Origin: CAZJJK01 sp964546285
GTDB taxonomy: Bacteria; Spirochaetota; Spirochaetia; Treponematales; Breznakiellaceae
Reading direction: 5' to 3'
DNA length: 17,099 nucleotides
Assembly: GCA_964546285.1 (NCBI GenBank)
Contig: CAZJJK010000070.1
Coordinates: forward strand, 1-17,099
Below the pieces are notes generated by a model, which saw only the letters and a list, made by a program, of their open reading frames with translations, had not been told where the DNA came from and ran no database searches. Position numbers and translations under genes: made by a program. Of this stretch, positions 7,101 through 15,296 are shown in pieces (positions within the stretch are counted from its first letter, which is position 1; every line of letters starts with the position of its first letter).

Positions 7101-7130
7101 AAAAACTTTTTTACCTTATCAGTAAAAAAG
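7101..7130 (-). terminator. Intrinsic terminator after the propeller gene, at the convergent junction
   Basis: CTTTTTTAC (7106-7114) and GTAAAAAAG (7122-7130) form a perfect 9-bp stem with a 7-base loop. On the minus strand the stem is followed at once by five T (7105-7101), the layout of an intrinsic terminator, although the stem is AT-rich and weak. It lies about 48 bp past the stop of the gene ending at 7178. The plus-strand side lacks a T run, so I see no clear terminator for the rpsF operon. Confidence 0.5.
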
Positions 7131-7177
7131 CCTTTGCTAGTCTTAGCCTTTTAAGCTGATGAAAATACTGAATCGAC

Positions 7178-9088
7178 TTATCTTATAATTCCACTAAGCG
7201 ACCCATTATTGCCGCTTAGCGTCCAAGTAGTATTGAAGATGGATAAGGTTTTTTCTATTTCTCCAGTCTCTCCATCATACCATGTTAATGATCCTTCATT
7301 ATCCAATATTATAAAATAACGATCATACGAAAATAGACAGCTAGGTAGACTGAGTCCTCTTGCCAAAGTGTTAAAACCAGTACTATTTATGATATAAGCT
7401 GATTCGCCACCAAGATTGGTCGCGATTGAACCAGCGACCTCTGTTAATTGAGCGTTTAGGTCTTCCGCTTGGTAGGTCATAAGCACTGTACTAAAATACG
7501 GCGCTTGCGGATTAACGCGAATAATGTTTGTTTTTGAACCCGTTTCATCAGAATCGATTAAAATTGCGTACAGATAAGAACTTTGTCCTCGGTATAAACG
7601 AAATGCTGTTTTTCCGGGAAGCTCTAGGGGGGCTGTTTCTCCGGTAACTGTATCAATCGCGATTAAAGCCGCATAAGGAGGCAGGGCCGAGTCCTTAGCC
7701 GCTAATATTTTACGTTCATCAATAAAATCGGCGTCAATTAAGCCGAGAGAAGAAAATGAAAAGCGTTTGACAGCATTATCAATATCAATAATTGTTAATT
7801 GGCCAAGGTTGTCAAGAAATAAAGCGGAAGATTTATAAATTTTTACAGAGCTTATAGGCGCTCCGGTTGGAACAGGCAGCGGTCTTTGAAGTAAACCATT
7901 AATAAGAACAGGTTCAACAGAACCATCTTTACGCCATTTAATATAGGTACCATCATCGCTACTCGTTATCTGATATTGATCTATATCTGGCAAATTGTAG
8001 AAAACAGCGCCCCCCCTATAATCATCAGGATTAGCTGGAATACTTAAGGTAAAAGCTTCCCGCCTAAGCTGTATTGAGTCTCCTTTTATATAAGCTTCAT
8101 TATATCGTGGCGCTTGGGCAACTTGATACGCGCTTGCCGAGTTGTACCCGTTTTCCACTTCAGCGATAGTACCTGTATCAAGGGTTAAAATGGTTCCACC
8201 TTCATAAACCATAAGGCCACCAGCGAAAAGAGATGGAATCATTATATAACGAACCTTAGGTATGGAAACTGTATTAGGCGGAATCAATGTTAGCGCGACA
8301 AAGCTTCCATAAGATTCGATTGAAAATAATTCATCAGTGTCCTGTGAACGCGTGATTGTCGCGCCGACTGTAAGCGCTTTTCGATTAAGCTCCTTACCTT
8401 TAACGGCGTCAAAAATTATGACACTATCCGTATCGATACCGGCGAAATATCTATTGTTTCCAAAAAGAACAGGTGATCGCAAATCAGGGACTAAAGAGAC
8501 GCGTTCTAATCGTGAGCCGTTTGTCATATCCCAATACGATAACTCTCCTGAAGCCGCGTAAGTTACCACAGTCCTCTCGGATTTTCCAGTCGCGGCAAAA
8601 AGAATAGGGCCAGTTACTTCAGTAGTAGATGATAAAGGTGTTCCATTATCTGGGTTAAGAATGACAACGCCATTTGGAGCGTTGCGTCCAACTAATAAAA
8701 AAGTTCCATTAGCCGAATAGCCAAGAAAAGAAATCGCGTCTTTAAAACGAAGGCTAAAAATACGTGTGCGTGTAATGTAATTCCATACTGAAACTCGATA
8801 TATACCTAATCCATCACTTTCTGAAACCGCTAATTCAGCTCGGTTCGGATGTAATGAGAGCGCTGTTAATCCATACGGACTTACCTGATATTTCGTTGAA
8901 ATAGCCATAGTGTCTGGATTCCAAGCGGCGATATACCCATCTGATCCAGCTGAGAATATTAAACCATCTTTTTCATCATAAGCTAAGGCGCTGATACTAC
9001 CGCGATGCCCTGTGGTATCTTGCGCCATAGAAGATAGAGTTGTCAGTAAAAGGAAAACAAGGAAAAAGCGGAATCTGGGAAGCATCAT
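7178..9088 (-). CDS. Secreted WD40-like beta-propeller protein
   Basis: The product (636 aa) begins with a classical signal peptide: basic MMLPRFR, a hydrophobic core FFLVFLLLTTL and a likely cleavage after SMA (residues 20-22), with no lipobox cysteine. It should therefore be exported to the periplasm or beyond. The mature N-terminus carries a clear WD40-type repeat (GHRGSISALAYDEKDGLIFS, then AGSDGYIAAWNPDT; 27-60). Weaker repeats of the same strand pattern follow, including VSVWNYITRTRIFSL near 99-113 and GELSYWDMTNG further on; the length suits one large or two propellers. No enzymatic motif is visible, so it is probably a binding scaffold. It starts 5 bp after the CpXC gene and ends the rpsB operon. 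Exact family unknown. Confidence 0.8.
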   Translation of the reverse strand: MMLPRFRFFLVFLLLTTLSSMAQDTTGHRGSISALAYDEKDGLIFSAGSDGYIAAWNPDTMAISTKYQVSPYGLTALSLHPNRAELAVSESDGLGIYRVSVWNYITRTRIFSLRFKDAISFLGYSANGTFLLVGRNAPNGVVILNPDNGTPLSSTTEVTGPILFAATGKSERTVVTYAASGELSYWDMTNGSRLERVSLVPDLRSPVLFGNNRYFAGIDTDSVIIFDAVKGKELNRKALTVGATITRSQDTDELFSIESYGSFVALTLIPPNTVSIPKVRYIMIPSLFAGGLMVYEGGTILTLDTGTIAEVENGYNSASAYQVAQAPRYNEAYIKGDSIQLRREAFTLSIPANPDDYRGGAVFYNLPDIDQYQITSSDDGTYIKWRKDGSVEPVLINGLLQRPLPVPTGAPISSVKIYKSSALFLDNLGQLTIIDIDNAVKRFSFSSLGLIDADFIDERKILAAKDSALPPYAALIAIDTVTGETAPLELPGKTAFRLYRGQSSYLYAILIDSDETGSKTNIIRVNPQAPYFSTVLMTYQAEDLNAQLTEVAGSIATNLGGESAYIINSTGFNTLARGLSLPSCLFSYDRYFIILDNEGSLTWYDGETGEIEKTLSIFNTTWTLSGNNGSLSGIIR

Positions 9089-9093
9089 AAAAG

Positions 9094-9702
9094 TTACCTT
9101 ACCCGTCTAAACAGATTTTGAACCGACATATATGATCCACAACGTAAGGAGACAAAAGGTTCGGAAAGAGGCGACGCTAAATATTCTCCTTTAGTTTTTT
9201 CATATAGTTTTAAAGGAATGCGACTTACCGCAACTTCATCAGGACGAAGGCCATGAAGGTGAAATTCTATAGTCTCATCAACTATACCAGAGAACCAAGC
9301 GCTGACTTCCGCGTTAGGAGCAGCCTCATCGGCTTTTACAAGGAGGTAATATTTTAGCGCCTCAATGATAATTGGCTCCAAACCGGCTTCAATTACAGCC
9401 AAACGGTCCGCTAATTCCGCATAACCAATAAGAATCTCGACTTGATTATCGGCTTGAGTCTCTTGAGAATAGAAATCAGCGCGGTCATACTCACTCTTAA
9501 CGGAAAATTCTAAATTATGACTTGGCCATGATATAGATATAGGAAATTCTGGCTTAATAATTCTTCCACAGGAAGGGCAACTAAGTTCAAAAAGAGAGCC
9601 ATTGGTTATAAGCTTTATTTTTTCAGGATTAGCATCCAAATCAATGATTTCAGGAACATCAATTTCTATCTGATTCTCGCATAGGCAAGTTACGCTTTTC
9701 AT
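9094..9702 (-). CDS. CpXC-domain protein, probable zinc-binding
   Basis: The protein (202 aa) starts with paired cysteines, C6-L-C8 and C42-P-S-C45, separated by the pattern EIDVPEIIDLDANPEKIKLI then NGSLFELSCPSCG. This is the layout of the CpXC domain, a presumed zinc-ribbon fold of unknown function. The remaining ~150 residues have no motif I recognise; they look alpha/beta and acidic, with IEAGLEPIIIEALKYYLLVK near the middle. There is no signal peptide or membrane segment, so it should be cytoplasmic. TAGGAGG just upstream of the ATG is a strong ribosome-binding site. It sits 24 bp after rseP and 5 bp before the secreted propeller gene, suggesting joint expression with both. Confidence 0.75.
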   Translation of the reverse strand: MKSVTCLCENQIEIDVPEIIDLDANPEKIKLITNGSLFELSCPSCGRIIKPEFPISISWPSHNLEFSVKSEYDRADFYSQETQADNQVEILIGYAELADRLAVIEAGLEPIIIEALKYYLLVKADEAAPNAEVSAWFSGIVDETIEFHLHGLRPDEVAVSRIPLKLYEKTKGEYLASPLSEPFVSLRCGSYMSVQNLFRRVR

Positions 9703-9726
9703 ATCAGCCTCCTAACGGTTCAATGA

Positions 9727-11082
9727 TCATTGTCCTGTTAAAAACAAGATATCCCCGAATAGGGAGAAGAGCAATAAACCAAATATCGTAATTGATCCAA
9801 TCAGCTGGAAATAATAAACAGTCTTAGTCTTAAGCGGCTTCCGGCGAATGGCTTCAACAAGAAACAATATAATCATACCACCATCAAGCGCTGGAATTGG
9901 TAAGAGATTCATAAAGCCTAAGGCTATGGATAGAAGAGCAAGAAAATTGAAAATTGAACTAAAGCCACTGCCAAGGCTCTCGCCAAAACTTTCAGCGGCG
10001 ATATCTCCAACCATATAAGTTATTCGAACTGGTCCTGAAACAGCTTTTGTTAGGTCGATACCCCGGAAAAGAAGCCCAAGGCCTCGTACGGATTGGATAA
10101 GTGTTTCCACTGTTTCGCTTAAGCCCTTACTAATAGCCGCGAAGGGTGATAAGCTAGGCGTTCTGTAACGTAAGGTTTTAAAACTAAGCCCAAGATTGGC
10201 TGAACCGTCATTCCCATAAACGACAATCATCTGAGTATTCAATATTTCGCCATTTCGATTTAGCGATAAATTGAGAACATTCGGTTGTTTGAATAATTCG
10301 GCTGTAAGCGCGGCGGTATGAGGCAGGGAGGTGCCATTAACGCTGATAATTACATCTCCTCTCTCAATCCCGGCTAGAGCTGCCGAACCTCCTTTTTCAA
10401 CAGTTTCAATAACTGGATTTGTCCAAAAATAAATGCCCAACTTCCCAGCACCTGAGGCCGGATCAAGTTTGGGAAATGCCACAAGACTAAGCTTTTCATT
10501 ATTACGTTCAACGCTAAGTACTAATTCCTTCCCAGGATTTGGGGCTATAGCATCTTGAATTTCAGTATAATTAGCGGTGGCTTTTCCATTTATAGCGATT
10601 ATTCGATCTCCGCTTTTAAGCCCCGCGTCATCAGCTGGATAGCTGGTACCAGGTTCTATCTCGGATGCTAATACGATTCTGTTGTCAAGAGTCCGTACTT
10701 CAAAGCCTATACCCCAAACAAAAGCCAGGGTAATAATGGCGAATAGAATATTGGCTGTCGCCCCGGCGACGGAGACAATACAGCGCTTAATCGGGCTGGC
10801 GCCATAGAAAGTACCAGGCTCATTGGGAATCCGCGTATCTTGTCGGGCTAAAGCTTCTCTAAAAGCCGCTTCGCCACTCATTTTACAATAACCGCCTATA
10901 GGGAATACACCAAGTCTATATTCAGTACCAGCTATTTTTTTTGATATAAAGGGCGGCCCCCAGCCTAAGGAAAACGCCTCTACACTTATACCGCACATAC
11001 GAGCCGCGATAAAATGACCCAATTCATGGATAAAAACGACTAAGCCTAAGCCAACAAGTCCGAGTAATATACGAATAAGCAT
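9727..11082 (-). CDS. rseP: Site-2 intramembrane zinc metalloprotease RseP
   Basis: This M50 protease (451 aa) cleaves transmembrane segments, typically anti-sigma factors or leftover signal peptides. The first membrane helix carries the zinc motif HELGH (19-23) within VFIHELGHFIAARMCG; a second helix lies near 104-126. Two PDZ domains follow (about 135-205 and 222-288, each with a GD-xII-x-I/V-NG core), then helices near 378-395 and 425-447. The third zinc ligand is in NLLPIPALDGG (392-402, D400). All catalytic elements are present. The ATG overlaps the dxr stop by one base (TAATG), so the two are translationally coupled. No rseA- or rpoE-like partner is in the window, so the substrate is unknown. 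Confidence 0.95.
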   Translation of the reverse strand: MLIRILLGLVGLGLVVFIHELGHFIAARMCGISVEAFSLGWGPPFISKKIAGTEYRLGVFPIGGYCKMSGEAAFREALARQDTRIPNEPGTFYGASPIKRCIVSVAGATANILFAIITLAFVWGIGFEVRTLDNRIVLASEIEPGTSYPADDAGLKSGDRIIAINGKATANYTEIQDAIAPNPGKELVLSVERNNEKLSLVAFPKLDPASGAGKLGIYFWTNPVIETVEKGGSAALAGIERGDVIISVNGTSLPHTAALTAELFKQPNVLNLSLNRNGEILNTQMIVVYGNDGSANLGLSFKTLRYRTPSLSPFAAISKGLSETVETLIQSVRGLGLLFRGIDLTKAVSGPVRITYMVGDIAAESFGESLGSGFSSIFNFLALLSIALGFMNLLPIPALDGGMIILFLVEAIRRKPLKTKTVYYFQLIGSITIFGLLLFSLFGDILFLTGQ

Positions 11083-12209
11083 TAGTTCAAGTCCTCCACG
11101 GCTCGGATTGCTGTAACACGAGCTCTAGTATCACTATCCATAACACCATTAAAATCAGAGTCATCGCCCGACCAGTCAGAATTAAGAACAGCGTGTGCTA
11201 TACGGCTTATATCTGTAAATGAAATGCGCTGTTCAAGAAAGGCTGAAACAGCTATTTCGTCAGCCGCGTTATAGGCTACTGGATAAAAGCCGCCATAAGT
11301 TATCGCGGAGTAAGCAAGAGAAAGCATGGGGAAACGTTTAAAATCAACTTGCTCAAAACTAAGAGTACAATTCGCTAAATCAAGCTTACCAAAAGAACAT
11401 GGGCGAACATTGGGGTAAAACATCGCGTTATGTAGGGGTAAACGCATATCGGGATTAGATATTTGAGCATACAGCGAGCCATCGATCATACGGATAAGGG
11501 CATGAATCTGGCTTTGAGGATGGACTAATACCTTTACTTTAGAAGCAGGCAAATCGAATAATTTAGCGGCCTCAATAACTTCCAGCCCTTTATTCGCTAA
11601 GGAAGCTGAATCAACACTAATTTTTGCGCCCATAGACCATGTTGGATGAGCTAAGGCTTGTTTGCTGGACACCTTTTCCATAGCTTCATATGACCAAGTA
11701 CGAAAGGGGCCTCCTGAAGCTGTTAGAATTATTTCTTCCAAGCTGTTTCTATCCTTAGATTGAAGCAAATGGAAAACGCCGGAATGCTCAGAATCCACTG
11801 GAATTATAGAATTGCCATAACTAATCGCCTTGTTTTTAACTATAGTACCTGCCATAACGATGGTTTCTTTATTTGCGAGAGCTAGATCACCATATTCTAG
11901 AGCGACAAGAGAAGGAATTAGGCCAGCCGATCCAGCTATGCCGTTTATGGTAAGCTCAGCTTGACAGCGCCTAATAAGTTGAGTCACGGCATCAGGGCCT
12001 ACAAAATCAATATCGGTTGAATTATTAACAGGCTCTCTTAGCGCGGTCAACGCTTCAGGGAAAGCCAGGGATAATTCCTTAATCTTCTTATAATTACGAC
12101 AAGCCGATACGCCAACAAGCTTAAATTCCTCAGGATAGGAATTTACAACATCCAAAGCGTTTAAGCCAATAGACCCAGTCGCTCCAAGAATTACAATACT
12201 CTTTCTCAA
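11082..12209 (-). CDS. dxr: 1-deoxy-D-xylulose 5-phosphate reductoisomerase
   Basis: Dxr (375 aa) converts DXP to 2-C-methyl-D-erythritol 4-phosphate with NADPH, the second step of the MEP isoprenoid pathway. NADPH-binding GATGSIG is at 9-15 and LANKET at 111-116. The metal ligands are D139 and E141 in IPVDSEHSG and E210 in NKGLEVIEA. LTASGGPFR (162-170) and HPTWSMGAKISVDSASLANK (188-207) are intact. The start is TTG (12209-12207); homologues begin at the same residue. An AAAGG site lies about 11 bases upstream, and an out-of-frame ATG in between opens a four-codon frame that ends on the TTG. It precedes rseP with a one-base overlap and follows cdsA after 32 bp. Confidence 0.96.
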   Translation of the reverse strand: MRKSIVILGATGSIGLNALDVVNSYPEEFKLVGVSACRNYKKIKELSLAFPEALTALREPVNNSTDIDFVGPDAVTQLIRRCQAELTINGIAGSAGLIPSLVALEYGDLALANKETIVMAGTIVKNKAISYGNSIIPVDSEHSGVFHLLQSKDRNSLEEIILTASGGPFRTWSYEAMEKVSSKQALAHPTWSMGAKISVDSASLANKGLEVIEAAKLFDLPASKVKVLVHPQSQIHALIRMIDGSLYAQISNPDMRLPLHNAMFYPNVRPCSFGKLDLANCTLSFEQVDFKRFPMLSLAYSAITYGGFYPVAYNAADEIAVSAFLEQRISFTDISRIAHAVLNSDWSGDDSDFNGVMDSDTRARVTAIRAVEDLN

Positions 12210-12241
12210 AGCTTACGCATCCTTTCCGCTTTTCCAGCTGT

Positions 12242-13099
12242 TTATTGCGTGAATAAAATATGGTAGAGAATAAAAAAAACCGGGGCGGCAAAAGCTAGAG
12301 AATCTACCGAATCTAATATACCGCCACGGCCAGGAATAATTGTCCCTGAGTCTTTAGCGTTCACGGATCGTTTTAACGCGGACTCAGCTAAATCTCCGAT
12401 AATGGCCATGAAGCCGACACAAAACCCCAAAATAACGCCGCCGGCAATTGGTGGAAAAAGACTTGAGCGGAAAGCGTGAGGAACGATTATGGGAGCCAGA
12501 ATCGTTATTAGAAGAGACCCGGCGATACCGCCCACAAAGCCAGCAATACTTTTATTTGGGCTTACCGCGATTATGCCTCTGTTATTTTTTCCAAAAAGCA
12601 TACCGATAAGCCAAGCCAATGAATCGTTACCAAAAACACATAATAGATATACAACAATGACTTCTGTCGCGAAAGCGAAGCTGGTCATCTTAATTATCCA
12701 TGCCAATAGGGAACCCGGATATAGGAAAGCCGCCATACTTGAAAAAACATTTTCCCGAATAGATTCAAGTTTAGGTGTAGTTGTAAATATCTTAGATGAT
12801 AAGATCCAAATAAGCGCCGCGCTTGGCAAGGCATAGTCAAAAGGAAACACATTCGGAAAAAAACTTGATAATGTGAACGATAAAGGAAATACAGCGCCGA
12901 GGATACCAGCCTCCACGTGAAAAGCCAGCGTGCCTTTTGGATTAAGAATACGTGCTAATTCTATAGCGCCAAGGGAACAAACTACTATCACGGCTATATC
13001 GGCGGCAAGGTGCTTAGGCTGGGGGAGGGCGATTATTAGAGCTAAAACCGCGGGTAAACCTAGGAAGAACATAGAAAGACGGACTATAGCCTTTTTCAT
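12242..13099 (-). CDS. cdsA: Phosphatidate cytidylyltransferase (CDP-diglyceride synthase)
   Basis: CdsA (285 aa) makes CDP-diacylglycerol from phosphatidic acid and CTP, the branch point of phospholipid synthesis, in the inner membrane. About seven to eight hydrophobic helices are visible, beginning near residues 7-25 and 30-50. The family signature lies near the C-terminus: SALKRSVNAKDSGTIIPGRGG then ILDSVDSL. It keeps the KR, KD and both catalytic-site aspartates, but has Arg where the signature has His (GHGG to GRGG) and Ser where it has Arg (LDR to LDS). The ATG overlaps the uppS stop (ATGA), so the genes are coupled. Start choice is firm from this overlap and from the usual N-terminal membrane helix. 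Confidence 0.94.
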   Translation of the reverse strand: MKKAIVRLSMFFLGLPAVLALIIALPQPKHLAADIAVIVVCSLGAIELARILNPKGTLAFHVEAGILGAVFPLSFTLSSFFPNVFPFDYALPSAALIWILSSKIFTTTPKLESIRENVFSSMAAFLYPGSLLAWIIKMTSFAFATEVIVVYLLCVFGNDSLAWLIGMLFGKNNRGIIAVSPNKSIAGFVGGIAGSLLITILAPIIVPHAFRSSLFPPIAGGVILGFCVGFMAIIGDLAESALKRSVNAKDSGTIIPGRGGILDSVDSLAFAAPVFFILYHILFTQ

Positions 13100-13815
13100 A
13101 TTGTAGCACCCCCAAAACGTCTATCACGTTTCTGGAATTCGCTTATCGCGGCGAAAAAATCCTTGTCAGTCCAATCCGGCCAAAGTTTTTCGGAAAATAT
13201 ATATTCCGAATAAGCCGCTTCCCATATAAGAAAATTACTAATACGTCTTTCGTCCGCGGATCTGATTATAAGATCAGGATCAGGAATATCTGGATTATCC
13301 AGGTTTTCGCTTATCATCTTTTCATTAATATTCTTTGGGTTTAAATCTTTTTGACATATACGCGAAAAAGCCCTTACCAGCTCATCCCTGCCACCATAAT
13401 TGATCGCTAAAACAACAGTAAGTCCATTATGAAAGGCTGTATCCTTAACCGCTTGCCGTAGCTCTTTGACGACATCGGCAGGCAAACCATTGATATCTCC
13501 GGAAAAACGCAGGCGGACATTATTTTCACGATAAAAATCTAACTCAGCGATTAGGTGCCTTTTGATTAAGCCCATTAAAAAACCGACTTCATCAGCGGTA
13601 CGTTTCCAATTTTCAGTTGAAAATGTATAAAGAGTCAAAAATCCTATTCCAATTTCCGCTGCGGCCTTAACTATACGCTTAGCCGCTTTCAGTCCCTCGT
13701 TATGGCCTTCCGTCCTAATTAACCGTCGCTGTCTGGCCCAGCGTCCGTTACCGTCCATAATAACACCCACATGAGCCGGTAAGCGGGATCGGTCGATAGC
13801 GCCGTAATAATCCAT
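13096..13815 (-). CDS. uppS: Isoprenyl transferase (undecaprenyl diphosphate synthase)
   Basis: UppS (239 aa) is a cis-prenyltransferase that lengthens farnesyl diphosphate with isopentenyl diphosphate to make the lipid carrier for cell-wall synthesis. HVGVIMDGNGRWARQR (15-30) contains the catalytic D21 and the diphosphate-binding GNGRW. TLYTFSTENWKR, INYGGRDE and the C-terminal PDPDLIIRSADERRISNFL with AYSEYIF and WPDW are all family blocks. The SADERR segment replaces the more common SGEQR-type sequence but keeps its Glu and Arg. The ATG overlaps the frr stop by one base and the stop overlaps cdsA by four, making a tightly coupled set. Confidence 0.96.
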   Translation of the reverse strand: MDYYGAIDRSRLPAHVGVIMDGNGRWARQRRLIRTEGHNEGLKAAKRIVKAAAEIGIGFLTLYTFSTENWKRTADEVGFLMGLIKRHLIAELDFYRENNVRLRFSGDINGLPADVVKELRQAVKDTAFHNGLTVVLAINYGGRDELVRAFSRICQKDLNPKNINEKMISENLDNPDIPDPDLIIRSADERRISNFLIWEAAYSEYIFSEKLWPDWTDKDFFAAISEFQKRDRRFGGATI

Positions 13816-14369
13816 TACACGTCCATAATTTCTTTTTCTTTTACTTCAACTATGCTATTTATGTCTTTGATATAACGATCTGTTAGTTTCTGGATATCGT
13901 CAGTCGCTCTGCTCTCCTCGTCCTCTGTCATTTCACCGTCTTTAACAGCTTTCTTTATGCTATCAATACTGTCACGTCGAATATTACGAATAGCGACCCT
14001 GCTTTGTTCCGATAAGTTTTTAGCGTGTTTTACCAGCTCTTTTCGTCGCTGTTCGGTTAGCGGAGGAATTGAAACGCGAATTACCTTGCCGTCATTTGAG
14101 GGGTTGAGAGACAAATCAGAACTACGGATAGCCTTTTCTATCTCGCCCATAAGACTTCTATCCCATGGTTGAATCACTATAGATCGAGCTTCTGGGATCG
14201 ATATATTGGCTACCTGAGACAAGGGGGATTTTTCGCCATAATAATCTACCCTGAGTTTATCAAAGATAGCGGCGGAAGCTCGGCCTGTTCGAATCGTAGC
14301 GAATTCATCCTTTAAAGCCTGTATGCTTTTCTTCATTTTTTCTTCTGTCAGCGTGTTTATATTTACCAT
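13815..14369 (-). CDS. frr: Ribosome recycling factor
   Basis: RRF (184 aa) splits post-termination ribosomes together with EF-G. The protein has the normal length and order: the long-helix start (EKMKKSIQALKDEFATIRTGRA broken by the family's conserved IRTGRAS), the YYGEKSPLSQVANISIPEAR beta domain, NPSNDGKVIRVSIPPLTEQRRKELVK, and the ending helix with KLTDRYIKDINSIVEVKEKEIM. AGGAGGG four bases before the ATG is a strong ribosome-binding site. It follows tsf after 50 bp, which contain a GC-rich hairpin, and overlaps uppS by one base. The rpsB-tsf-frr-uppS-cdsA order is common, though pyrH, often found between tsf and frr, is absent here. Confidence 0.96.
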   Translation of the reverse strand: MVNINTLTEEKMKKSIQALKDEFATIRTGRASAAIFDKLRVDYYGEKSPLSQVANISIPEARSIVIQPWDRSLMGEIEKAIRSSDLSLNPSNDGKVIRVSIPPLTEQRRKELVKHAKNLSEQSRVAIRNIRRDSIDSIKKAVKDGEMTEDEESRATDDIQKLTDRYIKDINSIVEVKEKEIMDV

Positions 14370-14386
14370 AGGCCCTCCTCAATACA

Positions 14387-14410
14387 GCGTCCGCCAAAAA
14401 GGGCGGACGC
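14387..14410 (-). promoter_or_regulatory. GC-rich intercistronic hairpin between tsf and frr
   Basis: GCGTCCGCC (14387-14395) and GGCGGACGC (14402-14410) form a perfect 9-bp GC-rich stem around a 6-base loop. In the minus-strand transcript it begins 9 bases after the tsf stop and ends 7 bases before the frr ribosome-binding site (AGGAGGG). No T run follows, so it is not a standard terminator. It could act as an mRNA-stability or processing element, or limit read-through between genes. Its role is inferred. Confidence 0.6.
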
Positions 14411-14419
14411 TAATCGCGA

Positions 14420-15268
14420 TTATTCGCCGACGCGGAAATATGTATACGCGCTCACCGAAAGTTTCGCTCCTATTTCTTTGCCGGTATCGGCAAGAACCTG
14501 AGCGACATTACGTTTTTCATCCTTAACGAAAGCTTGGTCAACTAAGCAAATATCTGAAAGGTACTTATTTATTTTCCCTTTTAAAATATTGTCTATGACA
14601 GAGGCTGGCTTTCCCTTAAGTTTTTCATCGCTTTCCATTTGTTTACGGAAAATTTCTTCCTGTTCGGAAAGAAAAGACTTGTCAATCTGACTTCTCTCAA
14701 GAGCCATGGGGTTAAAAGCGGCCACATGTAAAGCCAGATCAAATACAAGATCTTTTACTCGTTGATCCCCTAAGGCTTCAGGCTTGTCCGACGCTAGGCC
14801 AACAACGACCCCAATTCGCCCATCGCCATGAATATAGCTGGTCATTATTTCGTTATTCGCGGCCTTAATCATTTTTAGGCGCTTGAGGCCCATGTTTTCA
14901 CGGATCTTTGTCGCCAGCTCTGTTACCATAGCGGACAATTCATCATTAATCGTATCGTAACCCTTTGCCATAACACGATCAAGAATAGCTTCGCCAAGAG
15001 AGATAAACTCATCATTGCGGGCGACAAAATCGGTTTCAGTAGCTAATTCTACTAAAGCCGCCCGCTGGCCATCGACCCGGACAAATATTTTGCCTTCATT
15101 TGTGGCTCTATCGGCACGTTTCTCAACGGCGGCTAAGCCTTTTTCCTTTAATAATTTCTCCGCTTTGGCAAAATCCCCTTGGCAGTTCACCAAGGCATTT
15201 TTGCATTCCATCATGCCCGCTCCGGTTTTTTCACGGAGCGTTTTAACCTCTGACGCTTTAATATCCAT
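14420..15268 (-). CDS. tsf: Translation elongation factor Ts
   Basis: EF-Ts (282 aa) is the guanine-nucleotide exchange factor for EF-Tu. The N-terminal UBA-like domain has the signature VKTLREKTGAGMMECKNAL (8-26), followed by KAEKLLKEKGLAAVEKRADR. The core shows TETDFVARNDEF near 77-88, where TDFV inserts into EF-Tu, and the second half repeats the core fold with HVAAFNPMAL. AAGGAG lies 7 bases before the ATG. It follows rpsB by 28 bp, the near-universal arrangement. Length is within the family range for bacteria other than those with the short form. Confidence 0.97.
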   Translation of the reverse strand: MDIKASEVKTLREKTGAGMMECKNALVNCQGDFAKAEKLLKEKGLAAVEKRADRATNEGKIFVRVDGQRAALVELATETDFVARNDEFISLGEAILDRVMAKGYDTINDELSAMVTELATKIRENMGLKRLKMIKAANNEIMTSYIHGDGRIGVVVGLASDKPEALGDQRVKDLVFDLALHVAAFNPMALERSQIDKSFLSEQEEIFRKQMESDEKLKGKPASVIDNILKGKINKYLSDICLVDQAFVKDEKRNVAQVLADTGKEIGAKLSVSAYTYFRVGE

Positions 15269-15296
15269 GTATTATCTCCTTAAGGGGTAAGTACAT

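Noticed and set aside
8337..8561. Plus-strand open frame inside the propeller gene
   Set aside because: Short antisense frame with no motif or ribosome-binding site; the minus-strand gene explains the region.
9721..9732. Perfect 12-bp palindrome CAATGATCATTG between the CpXC gene and rseP
   Set aside because: It spans the rseP stop codon inside a tight operon, has no promoter nearby and no long stem or T run; probably coincidental.
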